DNA of 64,000 bases. It comes from an uncultured Bacilli bacterium (lineage in GTDB: Bacteria > Bacillota_I > Bacilli_A > RF39 > UBA660). The stretch lies in the NCBI GenBank assembly GCA_947598325.1, contig CANQFD010000003.1, positions 36,917 through 100,916 of the forward strand, given 5' to 3'. The notes under the pieces were generated by a model. The model was not told the origin of the DNA and searched no databases. It saw only the letters and a list, made by a program, of their open reading frames with translations. The translations under genes were made by a program, and so were the position numbers. Below, in pieces: positions 36,450 through 47,808 of this stretch (position 1 is the first letter of the stretch; each line of letters begins with the position of its first letter).

Positions 36450-37415
36450 TTATTCTAATATAGTTTGCAGTAAAGATTCTACCTTTTTTTCTTCATATAC
36501 TATAGAATATAAAGTAGATATTATTGGACATTCAATTTTATATTTATCTATTATATCTTTTGCTATACTAAGGTTATCTAAACCTTCTATAACCATACCA
36601 ATTTCTTCTTTTATTTCATCTAAGTTTTTATTTTTTGATATAAGAATACCTGCTCTTTTATTTCTACTATTATTACTACAACATGTTACTATTAAATCGC
36701 CAAGGCCTGATAAACCATAAAATGTTTCTTCTTTTGCACCTATTTTTAAGCCTATTTTTTTTATTTCATTTAATCCTTTTGTTATTAATGATGCTTCTAT
36801 ATTGCTACTATATCCTAAGCCTGATAAAATACCTGATGCTAAAGCAATTATATTTTTCATAGAACCACCTATTTCAGTGCCTATTACATCATTACTTATT
36901 TCTATTGAAAAACTATTAGAGTTAAATAAATTTTGTATTTCATAAGCAAATTTATTATCTAGTGTTGCAAATAGAATATTAGTAGGCATATTTTTTATAA
37001 CTTCTTCTGCATGACTTGGACCTGATAATATTCCTACTAAATTATTTGGTAATTCTTCTTTTACAATTTCTGATAATAACTTATTAGTATTTTTTTCTAA
37101 ACCCTTTGAAGCAATTATAATTTTTTGAGTTGATACATATTTCTTTATATTTTTGCATGTTTCTCTAATAACACTTGATGGTGTTACTAAAAATATGTAG
37201 TCCGAGTCTTTAATAGTTTCATCATATGATGTATAACATTTTATAGATTTATTTAATTTAGAATTTTCTAAAAACATACATCTATGTTCATTATTTATTA
37301 TATTTGCCTCTTCTTCTTTAAAAGACCATACTTTTACTATATTTCCTTTATTTGCTAAATGATTAGCAAGTGCACATCCAAAACTTCCACTACCTATTAT
37401 TGCTATATTTTTCAT
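36450..37415 (-). CDS. gpsA: Glycerol-3-phosphate dehydrogenase (NAD(P)+)
   Basis: Makes sn-glycerol 3-phosphate from dihydroxyacetone phosphate for phospholipids. 321 residues with N-terminal Rossmann motif IGSGSFGCALA (about 6-16), catalytic Lys in GSMKNIIALASG (about 190) and LSGLGDLIVTC (about 231). It has been placed between mnmE and mnmG, which are neighbours in most Firmicutes. It starts six bases after mnmE. Confidence 0.95.
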   Translation of the reverse strand: MKNIAIIGSGSFGCALANHLANKGNIVKVWSFKEEEANIINNEHRCMFLENSKLNKSIKCYTSYDETIKDSDYIFLVTPSSVIRETCKNIKKYVSTQKIIIASKGLEKNTNKLLSEIVKEELPNNLVGILSGPSHAEEVIKNMPTNILFATLDNKFAYEIQNLFNSNSFSIEISNDVIGTEIGGSMKNIIALASGILSGLGYSSNIEASLITKGLNEIKKIGLKIGAKEETFYGLSGLGDLIVTCCSNNSRNKRAGILISKNKNLDEIKEEIGMVIEGLDNLSIAKDIIDKYKIECPIISTLYSIVYEEKKVESLLQTILE

Positions 37416-37421
37416 TGTTAC

Positions 37422-38774
37422 CTACTTTCCTAAACAAAAGTTACTAAATAAATTATCAATTAACTTATCATCATAACTCTCTCCTATTATTTCATTTAAT
37501 ATTTCACATATTTCTTTTATATCAATTTCAAGCATATCTATTGGAATATCTTCTTTTAAAGATTTTTCTAAATTTTTAGATGCTTTTATAGCCTTTTTTA
37601 TAAGTGATATTTGTCTTGAATTAGATAAATATGTAAAATCTTTATTATTCAATTCATCTAAATTAAAGATATTACTTATTTCTTTTTTTAATAAATCAAG
37701 TCCATCATCTTTTAATGCAGAGATTTTTACTACTTTTTCATTTTTTAATTTATCTAAATCTATTTTTTCTTCTAAATCTATTTTATTTATTACTATTATT
37801 CTTTTTTTATTTTTTGTTTTTTCTAATAATTTTTCATCTTCATTTGTAAAATTTTCATTATTATTAAAAACTAATATTATTAAATCTGAGTTTTTTATTA
37901 AATTAAGAGATTTTTCTACTCCTATTTTTTCTACAACATCATTTGTATTTCTTATTCCCGCAGTATCTATTATATTTAATAATATTCCATTTATTCTTAT
38001 TTGACCTTCTACTATATCTCTTGTTGTTCCTGCAATATTAGTAACTATAGCTTTATCTTCTTCTATTAATTTATTTAATATAGAACTTTTTCCAACATTT
38101 GGTTTACCTAAAATTAAAGTATTTATACCCTCTTTTATTAATTTACTATTTTCTGATTCATCCAATAATTTCATTAATTCTTTATTTATATAATTTGATT
38201 GTTCCATTATTTTTGTTTTTGTAACTACTTCTATATCATTATATTCTGGATAATCTATATTAACTTCTATATTAGCATTTAAACTTATTAAATTATTTAT
38301 TATATCTTTTATTAATTTTGATATTTTTCCTTCAACACCATTTAATGCAAGTTTTCTAGAATTTTCCGTTTTTGATTCTATTAAATCCATTATACTTTCT
38401 GCTTCTAATAAATCTATTCTTCCATTTAAAAATGCTCTTTTTGTGAATTCACCAGGTTCTGCAAGTCTTGCACCTTCTAATAACAAAATTTCTAAAATTT
38501 TATTTGTTGTTGCTACACCACCATGAGCATTTATTTCAACTATATTTTCCTTTGTAAAAGTCTTTGGTGATTTCATAACCGATACCATTACTTCATCTAT
38601 TATTTCATTTTCATATTTAATATAACCATAATTTATTGTATGTGATTCTACTTTATTCAAATTCTTTGTAAATATTTTATTAACTATATTTATAGAATTT
38701 TCACCACTTAATCTTATTATAGATATTGCGCCAACACCAAGTGCTGTTGAAATTGCACATATTGTATCATTCAT
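37422..38774 (-). CDS. mnmE: tRNA modification GTPase MnmE
   Basis: GTPase partner of MnmG in U34 modification. 450 residues: N-terminal folate-binding domain, helical domain, inserted G domain with GKPNVGKSS (about 221-229), DTAG (about 267) and NKID (about 330), and the C-terminal Cys motif FCLGK (the family has CIGK). No other oddity. Confidence 0.97.
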   Translation of the reverse strand: MNDTICAISTALGVGAISIIRLSGENSINIVNKIFTKNLNKVESHTINYGYIKYENEIIDEVMVSVMKSPKTFTKENIVEINAHGGVATTNKILEILLLEGARLAEPGEFTKRAFLNGRIDLLEAESIMDLIESKTENSRKLALNGVEGKISKLIKDIINNLISLNANIEVNIDYPEYNDIEVVTKTKIMEQSNYINKELMKLLDESENSKLIKEGINTLILGKPNVGKSSILNKLIEEDKAIVTNIAGTTRDIVEGQIRINGILLNIIDTAGIRNTNDVVEKIGVEKSLNLIKNSDLIILVFNNNENFTNEDEKLLEKTKNKKRIIVINKIDLEEKIDLDKLKNEKVVKISALKDDGLDLLKKEISNIFNLDELNNKDFTYLSNSRQISLIKKAIKASKNLEKSLKEDIPIDMLEIDIKEICEILNEIIGESYDDKLIDNLFSNFCLGK

Positions 38775-38825
38775 AAAATTATCACCTACTTTTCTATACT
38801 ATTATATCATAATGAAAAAAAAGAA

Positions 38826-39434
38826 CTATTTAGATGGTTTTATTACAACATATCTATTAGGTTCTTCTCCTTCACTTTCTGTTTTTATACCTTTAAAATT
38901 TTTTAATACCTCATGTACTATTCTTCTCTCATATGAGTTCATTGGATCCATCTTTATTTCTATATTAATTTGAGATACTTCTTTAGCTAATTTTTTTGCT
39001 AAATATTCTATATTTTTCTCATGTTTTTCTTTATAATTTTCTACATCTATTATTATATTTGTAAATATACCAGTTTCTTTATATATAGCTTGTTTTACTA
39101 ATGTTTGAATTGAATTTAATGTTCTACCATTTTTTCCTATTAATATTGAATTATTATTAGATTTTATTTTTATTAATATATATTTATCCATTCTTTTAGA
39201 TTCTATTTCTACTTCTAGTCCCATAGATTCTACCAATGTTTTTACATATTTTTTGGAAAATTCTAAAACATCTGTTTTTAATATAACATTTAGTATATAT
39301 TTTTTCTTTTTTAGTAAACCAGACGATTCTTCTGTAATTTTATATATTAATTCATCATCTTTGACATCTAATTCTTTAATTGCTTTTAATATTAATTGTT
39401 CTATATTTTTACCTTCAAAATTATATACTTTCAT
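38826..39434 (-). CDS. khpB: RNA-binding protein Jag/KhpB
   Basis: 202 residues: Jag N-terminal domain (about 1-50), KH domain with GKNGRTL in SILIGKNGRTLNSIQ (about 108), and C-terminal R3H domain (about 145-200, RRIVHEVLKNFKGIKTES). It binds small RNAs and affects wall growth in other Firmicutes, and follows yidC in Bacillus as here. The frame is open to 39455, but GAGG suits ATG 39434. Confidence 0.93.
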   Translation of the reverse strand: MKVYNFEGKNIEQLILKAIKELDVKDDELIYKITEESSGLLKKKKYILNVILKTDVLEFSKKYVKTLVESMGLEVEIESKRMDKYILIKIKSNNNSILIGKNGRTLNSIQTLVKQAIYKETGIFTNIIIDVENYKEKHEKNIEYLAKKLAKEVSQINIEIKMDPMNSYERRIVHEVLKNFKGIKTESEGEEPNRYVVIKPSK

Positions 39435-39438
39435 TTTA

Positions 39439-40371
39439 TTATACCTCTTTCTCAAATGATTTCTTAACCATTAAATTTTGAATAATAGTAAATACTGTAG
39501 ATGCTATCCAATATAATGATAATGCTACTGAAAAATTAAGAGACATTATTGAAATCATTATTAACATTATATTCATCATAGTATTTGGATTTATATCATT
39601 TGTTTGAGGTGTTGGAGCTGTTTTATTTAATTTTTGTGATATATATGTTGTTATTATTATTAATAAAACTATTATTATATATTGATAATGTCCTGATGTT
39701 ATTGCTTTTAAAGGTGTTGTTCCAAGTATTAAACCAAATAAATTTTCTTCAAAAATAACTGGTACTCTATTGATTGCTTCAAAAAAACCAAATAATAATG
39801 GAATTTGTATAAAAGCAAATAAACAACTAGAAAATGGATTAATATTATATTTTTTATATAACATCATCATTTCCATAGATTTTTTATTAATAGATTCTTG
39901 ATCATTTTTATTTTCATATTTTTTATTAATTCTATCCATTTCTGGCTGCATTTTTTTCATATTTTCTGATTGCATAGCAGTTTTTTTAGTAAATGGAGCA
40001 AGTAATATTCTTATTACAATTGATAATATAATTAATGCTATACCATAGCTATTTACTAAGTTACCTATCTTTAATGTTAACCATGCAAGTGGTTTAACTA
40101 CTAATGTTTCCCATAAATTATTATAATTGCCATCACTTGGAGTAAAACTATTACAAGATGGTAACTTTTCTATATTTACTTGTTTTTTATATTTGTTATA
40201 TTCTTTAATAACACCTTTATTTTCAGGTTTACATAATATATTTTCATTTAATGTAATTTTAACATTTGAATCCTCATAATACACAATTTTATTAGTTTTT
40301 GGATCCTTTAGAGTTACTGTACAACCTGTTAATAATATTACTACAAAAGAAAGCATCAATATTTTTTTCAT
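39439..40371 (-). CDS. yidC: Membrane protein insertase YidC/SpoIIIJ
   Basis: Inserts proteins into the membrane with or without SecYEG; in Bacillus SpoIIIJ also helps the forespore secretion channel. 310 residues with lipoprotein signal (lipobox LLTGC, Cys about 17). The hydrophilic-groove Arg lies in the segment ILLAPFTKK, and about five helices end near TIIQNLMVKKSF. Order rnpA-yidC-jag is standard. Normal length for the Gram-positive form. Confidence 0.95.
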   Translation of the reverse strand: MKKILMLSFVVILLTGCTVTLKDPKTNKIVYYEDSNVKITLNENILCKPENKGVIKEYNKYKKQVNIEKLPSCNSFTPSDGNYNNLWETLVVKPLAWLTLKIGNLVNSYGIALIILSIVIRILLAPFTKKTAMQSENMKKMQPEMDRINKKYENKNDQESINKKSMEMMMLYKKYNINPFSSCLFAFIQIPLLFGFFEAINRVPVIFEENLFGLILGTTPLKAITSGHYQYIIIVLLIIITTYISQKLNKTAPTPQTNDINPNTMMNIMLIMISIMSLNFSVALSLYWIASTVFTIIQNLMVKKSFEKEV

Positions 40372-40379
40372 TTTATCAC

Positions 40380-40724
40380 CTAATCTAATATTTTTGAAAT
40401 TATATTTATTAATTCATCATTTTTTTCATGATAATTTATATTATTTATTTCTTTAGATACAATTATAACATAATCTGTACCTGTTTTAAATAATAAATTA
40501 CTTTTATCTAGTATATCTTTTATTTGTCTTTTGTTTTTGTTTCTATTTACTGCATTTCCTATTTTCTTTGAAACACATATAGCAAATCTATAATTTTTTA
40601 AATTATTTTCTTTATAATATATATAATAATATTTATTTTTTATAAATTTACCATTATGTATTATATCATTTATTTCATCAGATTTTTTTACAATATTTAT
40701 TTTTTTTATGATAATCACTTCCAT
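40380..40724 (-). CDS. rnpA: Ribonuclease P protein component
   Basis: Protein subunit of RNase P that matures tRNA 5' ends. 109-114 residues. The RNA-binding arginine motif is RNKNKRQIK (about 80-88; RNRxKR in most). The start is uncertain: ATG 40724 has no ribosome site because it is in the rpmH terminator tail. GGAAGTGA just inside would serve an ATA at 40709 (five-base gap), which gives the usual N-terminus KKINIVKKSDE. Order rpmH-rnpA-yidC is standard. Confidence 0.92.
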   Translation of the reverse strand: MEVIIIKKINIVKKSDEINDIIHNGKFIKNKYYYIYYKENNLKNYRFAICVSKKIGNAVNRNKNKRQIKDILDKSNLLFKTGTDYVIIVSKEINNINYHEKNDELINIISKILD

Positions 40725-40730
40725 TCATAC

Positions 40731-40756
40731 AAAAAAAACCACTTATATAATAGTGG
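40731..40756 (-). terminator. rpmH terminator or attenuator
   Basis: Arms CCACT / AGTGG (40739-40743 and 40752-40756) followed by eight T residues on the minus strand, five bases after the rpmH stop. The weak stem may allow read-through into rnpA. Confidence 0.75.
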
Positions 40757-40761
40757 ATTTA

Positions 40762-40884
40762 TTATTTAGATAAAACTTTACGGCCTTTTTTTCTTCTTTT
40801 ATTTAATATATTACCTTTTACTCTAGAAAAAAATCCATGTTTCTTAGCTTTTTTTCTATTATTTGGTTGAAATGTTCTTTTCAT
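40762..40884 (-). CDS. rpmH: 50S ribosomal protein L34
   Basis: A 40-residue L34, [18 protein letters not shown] at the N-terminus and [11 protein letters not shown] at the C-terminus. It is about four residues shorter than the usual 44-46, with the loss in the middle (ATKNG region). GGAGGTG precedes the ATG. It is the origin-proximal gene of the left arm and is too short for routine gene calling. Confidence 0.95.
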   Translation of the reverse strand: MKRTFQPNNRKKAKKHGFFSRVKGNILNKRRKKGRKVLSK

Positions 40885-41361
40885 TTTTGCACCTCCAAGT
40901 TCATAAAAACATTACAATTATATACGTTTTTAATTATAAAGTCAATTTTTTTACTTAATTTTTTTATTTTTTTACATTATAATTTTTAAATATTATTATT
41001 TAAAAAAGTACTCATTCTATAAATTTGATATTTTTTTCCACAATAAAAAATATTAATATTTTAAAATTATTAAAAAACTGTGGAAATTTTTTTCTTTTTC
41101 TCTTATAATATAAGGTCAATAAAAGTTATAAACATTATAAACACTATTGTTGATAAATTTTAATTGTTTATAATTTTAATGTTTAAAAAAAATTTGTGGA
41201 AAATGTGGAAAACTATATTAAACTCTTATATTACATAATATAATTTTCAACTTTTTCTGTTCATAACTTTTATCATTCAATTTTTTTATTGATTTATCAA
41301 TAAAATAGGTTATAATTAACTTATAAATAAACTATCTAATAATATCAGGGGAGGTGGTTTT
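40885..41361. other. oriC: Replication origin region upstream of dnaA
   Basis: About 475 bases without a gene, between rpmH and dnaA, where gene direction switches. DnaA-box-like sites are TTTTCCACA at 41034-41042, TGTGGAAAT at 41079-41087, and two adjoining direct copies TGTGGAAAA at 41195-41203 and 41204-41212. The consensus is TTATCCACA. Long A/T runs flank them. Bacillus origins have boxes both before and after dnaA, so the unwinding site may lie in the dnaA-dnaN gap. Confidence 0.8.
41289..41316 (+). promoter_or_regulatory. dnaA promoter
   Basis: TTGATT (41289-41294), 16 bases, TATAAT (41311-41316), about 45 bases before the dnaA start. Confidence 0.65.
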
Positions 41362-42720
41362 ATGAACATAGAAAGTATTTGGAATAGATTTTTAAATGAT
41401 ATAAAGAAAAGAGTTAGTTCTTTATCATATAATACTTGGTTTAAAGATTCTAATTTAGTCTTATTAAATGAAGAACATGCTATTATAATAGTTCCAACTA
41501 TTGCCCATAAAAAACACCTAGCAGAATCTTATATTGATATTATAAAAGAAATTTTTAATGAAATTACAGGAACAAATTTTAATATTGAATTTTTATTAGA
41601 AAATGAATACATAAAAGAAGATATAAATAAAGATGAAAAGATAGAAGAACTTGGAGTTCCTTATAATAGTCCTGAGAAAGCTAATTTAAATCCTGATTAT
41701 ACTTTTGAAAATTTTATAGTAGGGGAGAGTAATAGATTTGCTCAGGCTACAGCTCTTGCAGTAGCAGAAAATCCTGGAAAAATGTATAATCCTCTTTTTA
41801 TATATGGAAATAGTGGGCTTGGAAAAACTCATTTAATGCAAGCTATTGGTAATTACATTATTCAAAATTCTAATAAGAGAGTTTTATATGTAACAAGTGA
41901 CCAATTTATAAATGATTTTTTAGGATTAAATAAAAAAAATAAAGATGGTAATAATTTTGATTATATTGATTTATTCAAGGATAAATATAGAAATATAGAT
42001 GTACTTATTATAGATGATATTCAATTTTTAGGTAATGCACCTAAAACACAAAATGAATTTTTCCACACTTTTAATACTTTATATGATGATAAAAAACAAA
42101 TTATTATTTCATCGGATAGCTCGCCAGATGATTTAAAACATTTAGAAGATAGACTTAGAACTAGATTTAATTGGGGATTAAAAGTAAATATTTTTCCACC
42201 AGATAATTTGCTTAGAAAAGAAATATTAAGAAAAAAAATGTCAAACATGGATTTTTCTAATCATATGAGTGAAGAAGCCATTGATTATATTGCTAATATG
42301 TGTCACTCAGATATTAGAAGTTTAGAAGGAGCTTTAACTAGAGTTTGTGCATATTCTACTATATTTTTTGAAGAAGAAATAACTCTTGATTTAGCAATTG
42401 AAGCACTAAAAGGTACTATAACTCAGTCAACTAGTTTTAAAAACGATATTCAAAAAATACAAAAGGTAGTATCAGAATATTATAATGTAAGTGTAGAGGA
42501 TTTAAAATCTAAAAAAAGGGTATCAACTATTGCTTTTCCAAGACAAATAGCTATTTATTTATCAAGAAATTTAACGGATGAATCTTTTCCAAGAATTGGA
42601 ATGGAATTTGGAGGAAGAGATCATTCAACTGTTATACATTCATGTGATAAAATTGCAAATGAAATAAAAAACAATAGTCAGCTTGCAAAAATAATAGAAG
42701 AAATAAAACAAAAATTGTAA
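41362..42720 (+). CDS. dnaA: Chromosomal replication initiator DnaA
   Basis: AAA+ initiator that binds DnaA boxes and melts the origin. 452 residues: N-terminal domain (about 1-85), Walker A GNSGLGKTH (about 152-160), Walker B VLIIDDIQFL (about 214-223), C-terminal helix-turn-helix with GGRDHSTVIHS (about 418-428). GGGGAGGTGG precedes the ATG. Its direction marks the right replication arm. Confidence 0.98.
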   Translation: MNIESIWNRFLNDIKKRVSSLSYNTWFKDSNLVLLNEEHAIIIVPTIAHKKHLAESYIDIIKEIFNEITGTNFNIEFLLENEYIKEDINKDEKIEELGVPYNSPEKANLNPDYTFENFIVGESNRFAQATALAVAENPGKMYNPLFIYGNSGLGKTHLMQAIGNYIIQNSNKRVLYVTSDQFINDFLGLNKKNKDGNNFDYIDLFKDKYRNIDVLIIDDIQFLGNAPKTQNEFFHTFNTLYDDKKQIIISSDSSPDDLKHLEDRLRTRFNWGLKVNIFPPDNLLRKEILRKKMSNMDFSNHMSEEAIDYIANMCHSDIRSLEGALTRVCAYSTIFFEEEITLDLAIEALKGTITQSTSFKNDIQKIQKVVSEYYNVSVEDLKSKKRVSTIAFPRQIAIYLSRNLTDESFPRIGMEFGGRDHSTVIHSCDKIANEIKNNSQLAKIIEEIKQKL

Positions 42721-42904
42721 AAAAGTGGAAAACTTTATTTTTCACCAAAATAATTAACATTTATTAACAATATAAAAATAAGCATTCTATTATATATAAA
42801 CTTAAGTTTTTTAATTATTAACAATTTCAACAGTAATAAAAAAAATAATATTTATTTAATTATAAAATAATGATATAATTATCATAAGTCATGGAGGGTT
42901 TATT
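42721..42904. other. dnaA-dnaN intergenic region, possible second part of the origin
   Basis: 184 very AT-rich bases. One AGTGGAAAA (42724-42732) resembles the boxes upstream, and runs such as TTATTAAC occur twice. In Bacillus the unwinding element lies here. Also holds the dnaN promoter (a TATAAT near 42874) and its GGAGGG ribosome site. Confidence 0.5.
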
Positions 42905-44026
42905 ATGAAATTTAGTATAAAAAAGGAAATATTATTAGAAAATTTAAATAATGTTATTAAAGCTGTATCTACTAAAAATGTAATTCCAATTTTAGGAGGT
43001 ATAAAATTTAATTTAACAGAAGAGGGTTTATTCTTAACTTCAACAAATAATGAAATAGATATAGAAAGTTTTATAGATAAAAAATATATAGATAATTTAG
43101 AAAAAACAGGAACAATTGTAATTCCAGGAAAATTTTTAATTGAAATTATAAGAAAATTAAGAGATGGAATAATAAATATAGAAGTAGTTGATGGATTAAA
43201 ATTATTAATATTTAATGATAATTCTAATTTTAGTTTAAATGGTATAGATTCATCAGAATTTCCAAATATAAATTTAGATATATCAACAAATCCTATTATT
43301 TTAAGTAAAAAAGTAATAAAAAATATTTTTAATCAAACATTATTTGCTACATCAACTCAAGAGTCAAGACCAATATTAACAGGTATTAATTTTAAAATAG
43401 AAAATAATAATATGGAATGTATAGCAACTGATTCTTATAGATTAGCGAAAAAATATATAGAATTGGATCAAACTGTTGATAATTTGATAAATATAGTAAT
43501 TCCAGGTAAAAATATAGGTGAATTAATTAAAATATTAAATGATGAAGATGAAAATGTAGAAGTTCATATTTTCTCTAATAAAATTTTATTTAAATTTGAT
43601 AATATTTTATTTCAATCACGCTTATTAAATGGTTCTTTTCCAGATACATCAAGATTAATACCAAATGATTTTCTTTATGAAATAGAAGTAAATTTAAATG
43701 AATTTTATGAAGTAATAGATAGAGCTGCTTTATTAACTAATGAAAGAGAAAAAAATGTAATAAAATTTGAAACTAAAGGGAATGAAGCAATAGTTAGTTC
43801 TAATATACCAGAAATAGGTAAAGTAGAAGAAAAATTAAATATTAATAAAAATAATGACTCTGATATTAAAATTTCATTTTCATCAAAATATATGATGGAA
43901 GCTTTAAGAACTATTAATAGTCAAAATATAAGAATATATTTAAATTCTGATGTTAAACCAATTATTTTAAAAAATGATGAGGATGAAAATTTATTACAAT
44001 TAATACTTCCTATAAAAACATATTAA
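42905..44026 (+). CDS. dnaN: DNA polymerase III beta sliding clamp
   Basis: Ring-shaped processivity clamp. 373 residues in three similar domains; motifs include RPILTGINF (about 157) and the C-terminal LILPIKTY in place of the common LPMR. ATGGAGGG precedes the ATG. Confidence 0.97.
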   Translation: MKFSIKKEILLENLNNVIKAVSTKNVIPILGGIKFNLTEEGLFLTSTNNEIDIESFIDKKYIDNLEKTGTIVIPGKFLIEIIRKLRDGIINIEVVDGLKLLIFNDNSNFSLNGIDSSEFPNINLDISTNPIILSKKVIKNIFNQTLFATSTQESRPILTGINFKIENNNMECIATDSYRLAKKYIELDQTVDNLINIVIPGKNIGELIKILNDEDENVEVHIFSNKILFKFDNILFQSRLLNGSFPDTSRLIPNDFLYEIEVNLNEFYEVIDRAALLTNEREKNVIKFETKGNEAIVSSNIPEIGKVEEKLNINKNNDSDIKISFSSKYMMEALRTINSQNIRIYLNSDVKPIILKNDEDENLLQLILPIKTY

Positions 44027-44154
44027 TAAAAAATGTAAAAATTAATGAAAAAGATAAAAAATTACAAATTTCGACAAATTTTTTATTTTTTTTTTGCTTA
44101 AATAGGGGATAATTATTTTTTTTAGTAAAAATAATTAATGAAAGGAAAAAAAAT

Positions 44155-44607
44155 ATGGAGCAATATGAAGTAAATTCAAAAACTATAGCTTTAATTCCTA
44201 TAAATATAGAAAAAACGAGGATAATTGAAGTTGATAGAACATTTGTAGTAAATATGAATTGTATGAAAATAATAGAAAGGAGTTGTGAATATTTTGGTAG
44301 TTCATATTTAGGAAGGCATTTAGGTACTAAAAATCTTATAGGCATTAGTCATAAATCACCTATAATTATAGAAGAAAGTAGAAATTTAATATATTTTCCG
44401 ACAACATCTCCTAGGTTAGAAGGATGTTCTTGGTTTGCACTTAAATATATTTCGGATTATAAATCAAAAAATGGGAAATCTTTAATTTATTTAGAGAATG
44501 GTGAAAGTATAGAAGTTAATATATCAATAGGATCATTTGATAATCAATATTTAAGAGCTACTAAACTTGAATCAATGCTTAGAAAAAGAAAAATAAGTTT
44601 AGAATAA
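44155..44607 (+). CDS. comK: ComK family competence transcription factor
   Basis: 150 residues of the ComK family, which switches on DNA uptake genes in Bacillus. The family core is seen as SCEYFGSSYLGRHLGTKNLI (about 43-62), then YFPTTSPRLEGCSWFAL (about 83-99) and a C-terminal IGSFDNQYLRATKLESML. AAAGGA precedes the ATG. It lies between dnaN and recF, where Bacillus has the small S4-domain gene yaaA. No competence machinery is in the window, so its targets here are unknown; in some Firmicutes ComK relatives serve other roles. Confidence 0.88.
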   Translation: MEQYEVNSKTIALIPINIEKTRIIEVDRTFVVNMNCMKIIERSCEYFGSSYLGRHLGTKNLIGISHKSPIIIEESRNLIYFPTTSPRLEGCSWFALKYISDYKSKNGKSLIYLENGESIEVNISIGSFDNQYLRATKLESMLRKRKISLE

Positions 44608-44741
44608 ATTAAAAACATTTTATATAAGAAAAATATATAAAAATATTTAAAAAAATTGTATATTTTCTTAAATAAAGTGTTTTTTTATGGTATAATATCA
44701 TTGTATGTATAGGAGCATTATTTATATATTAAGGTGAGAAT

Positions 44742-44764
44742 ATGGTCATAAAAATAGGTTTAAA

Positions 44765-44768
<4 letters not shown>
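44742..44768 (+). CDS. Possible leader peptide coupled to recF
   Basis: An eight-codon frame (MVIKIGLK) with an excellent ribosome site (AAGGTGAGAAT). Its TGA overlaps the recF ATG (ATGA at 44765-44768). recF has no good ribosome site of its own, so it may be translated by re-initiation after this peptide. It takes the place of yaaA. Inferred from spacing only. Confidence 0.5.
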
Positions 44769-47792
<3,024 letters not shown>

Positions 47793-47808
47793 AAGGGAGT
47801 ATTAAAAA

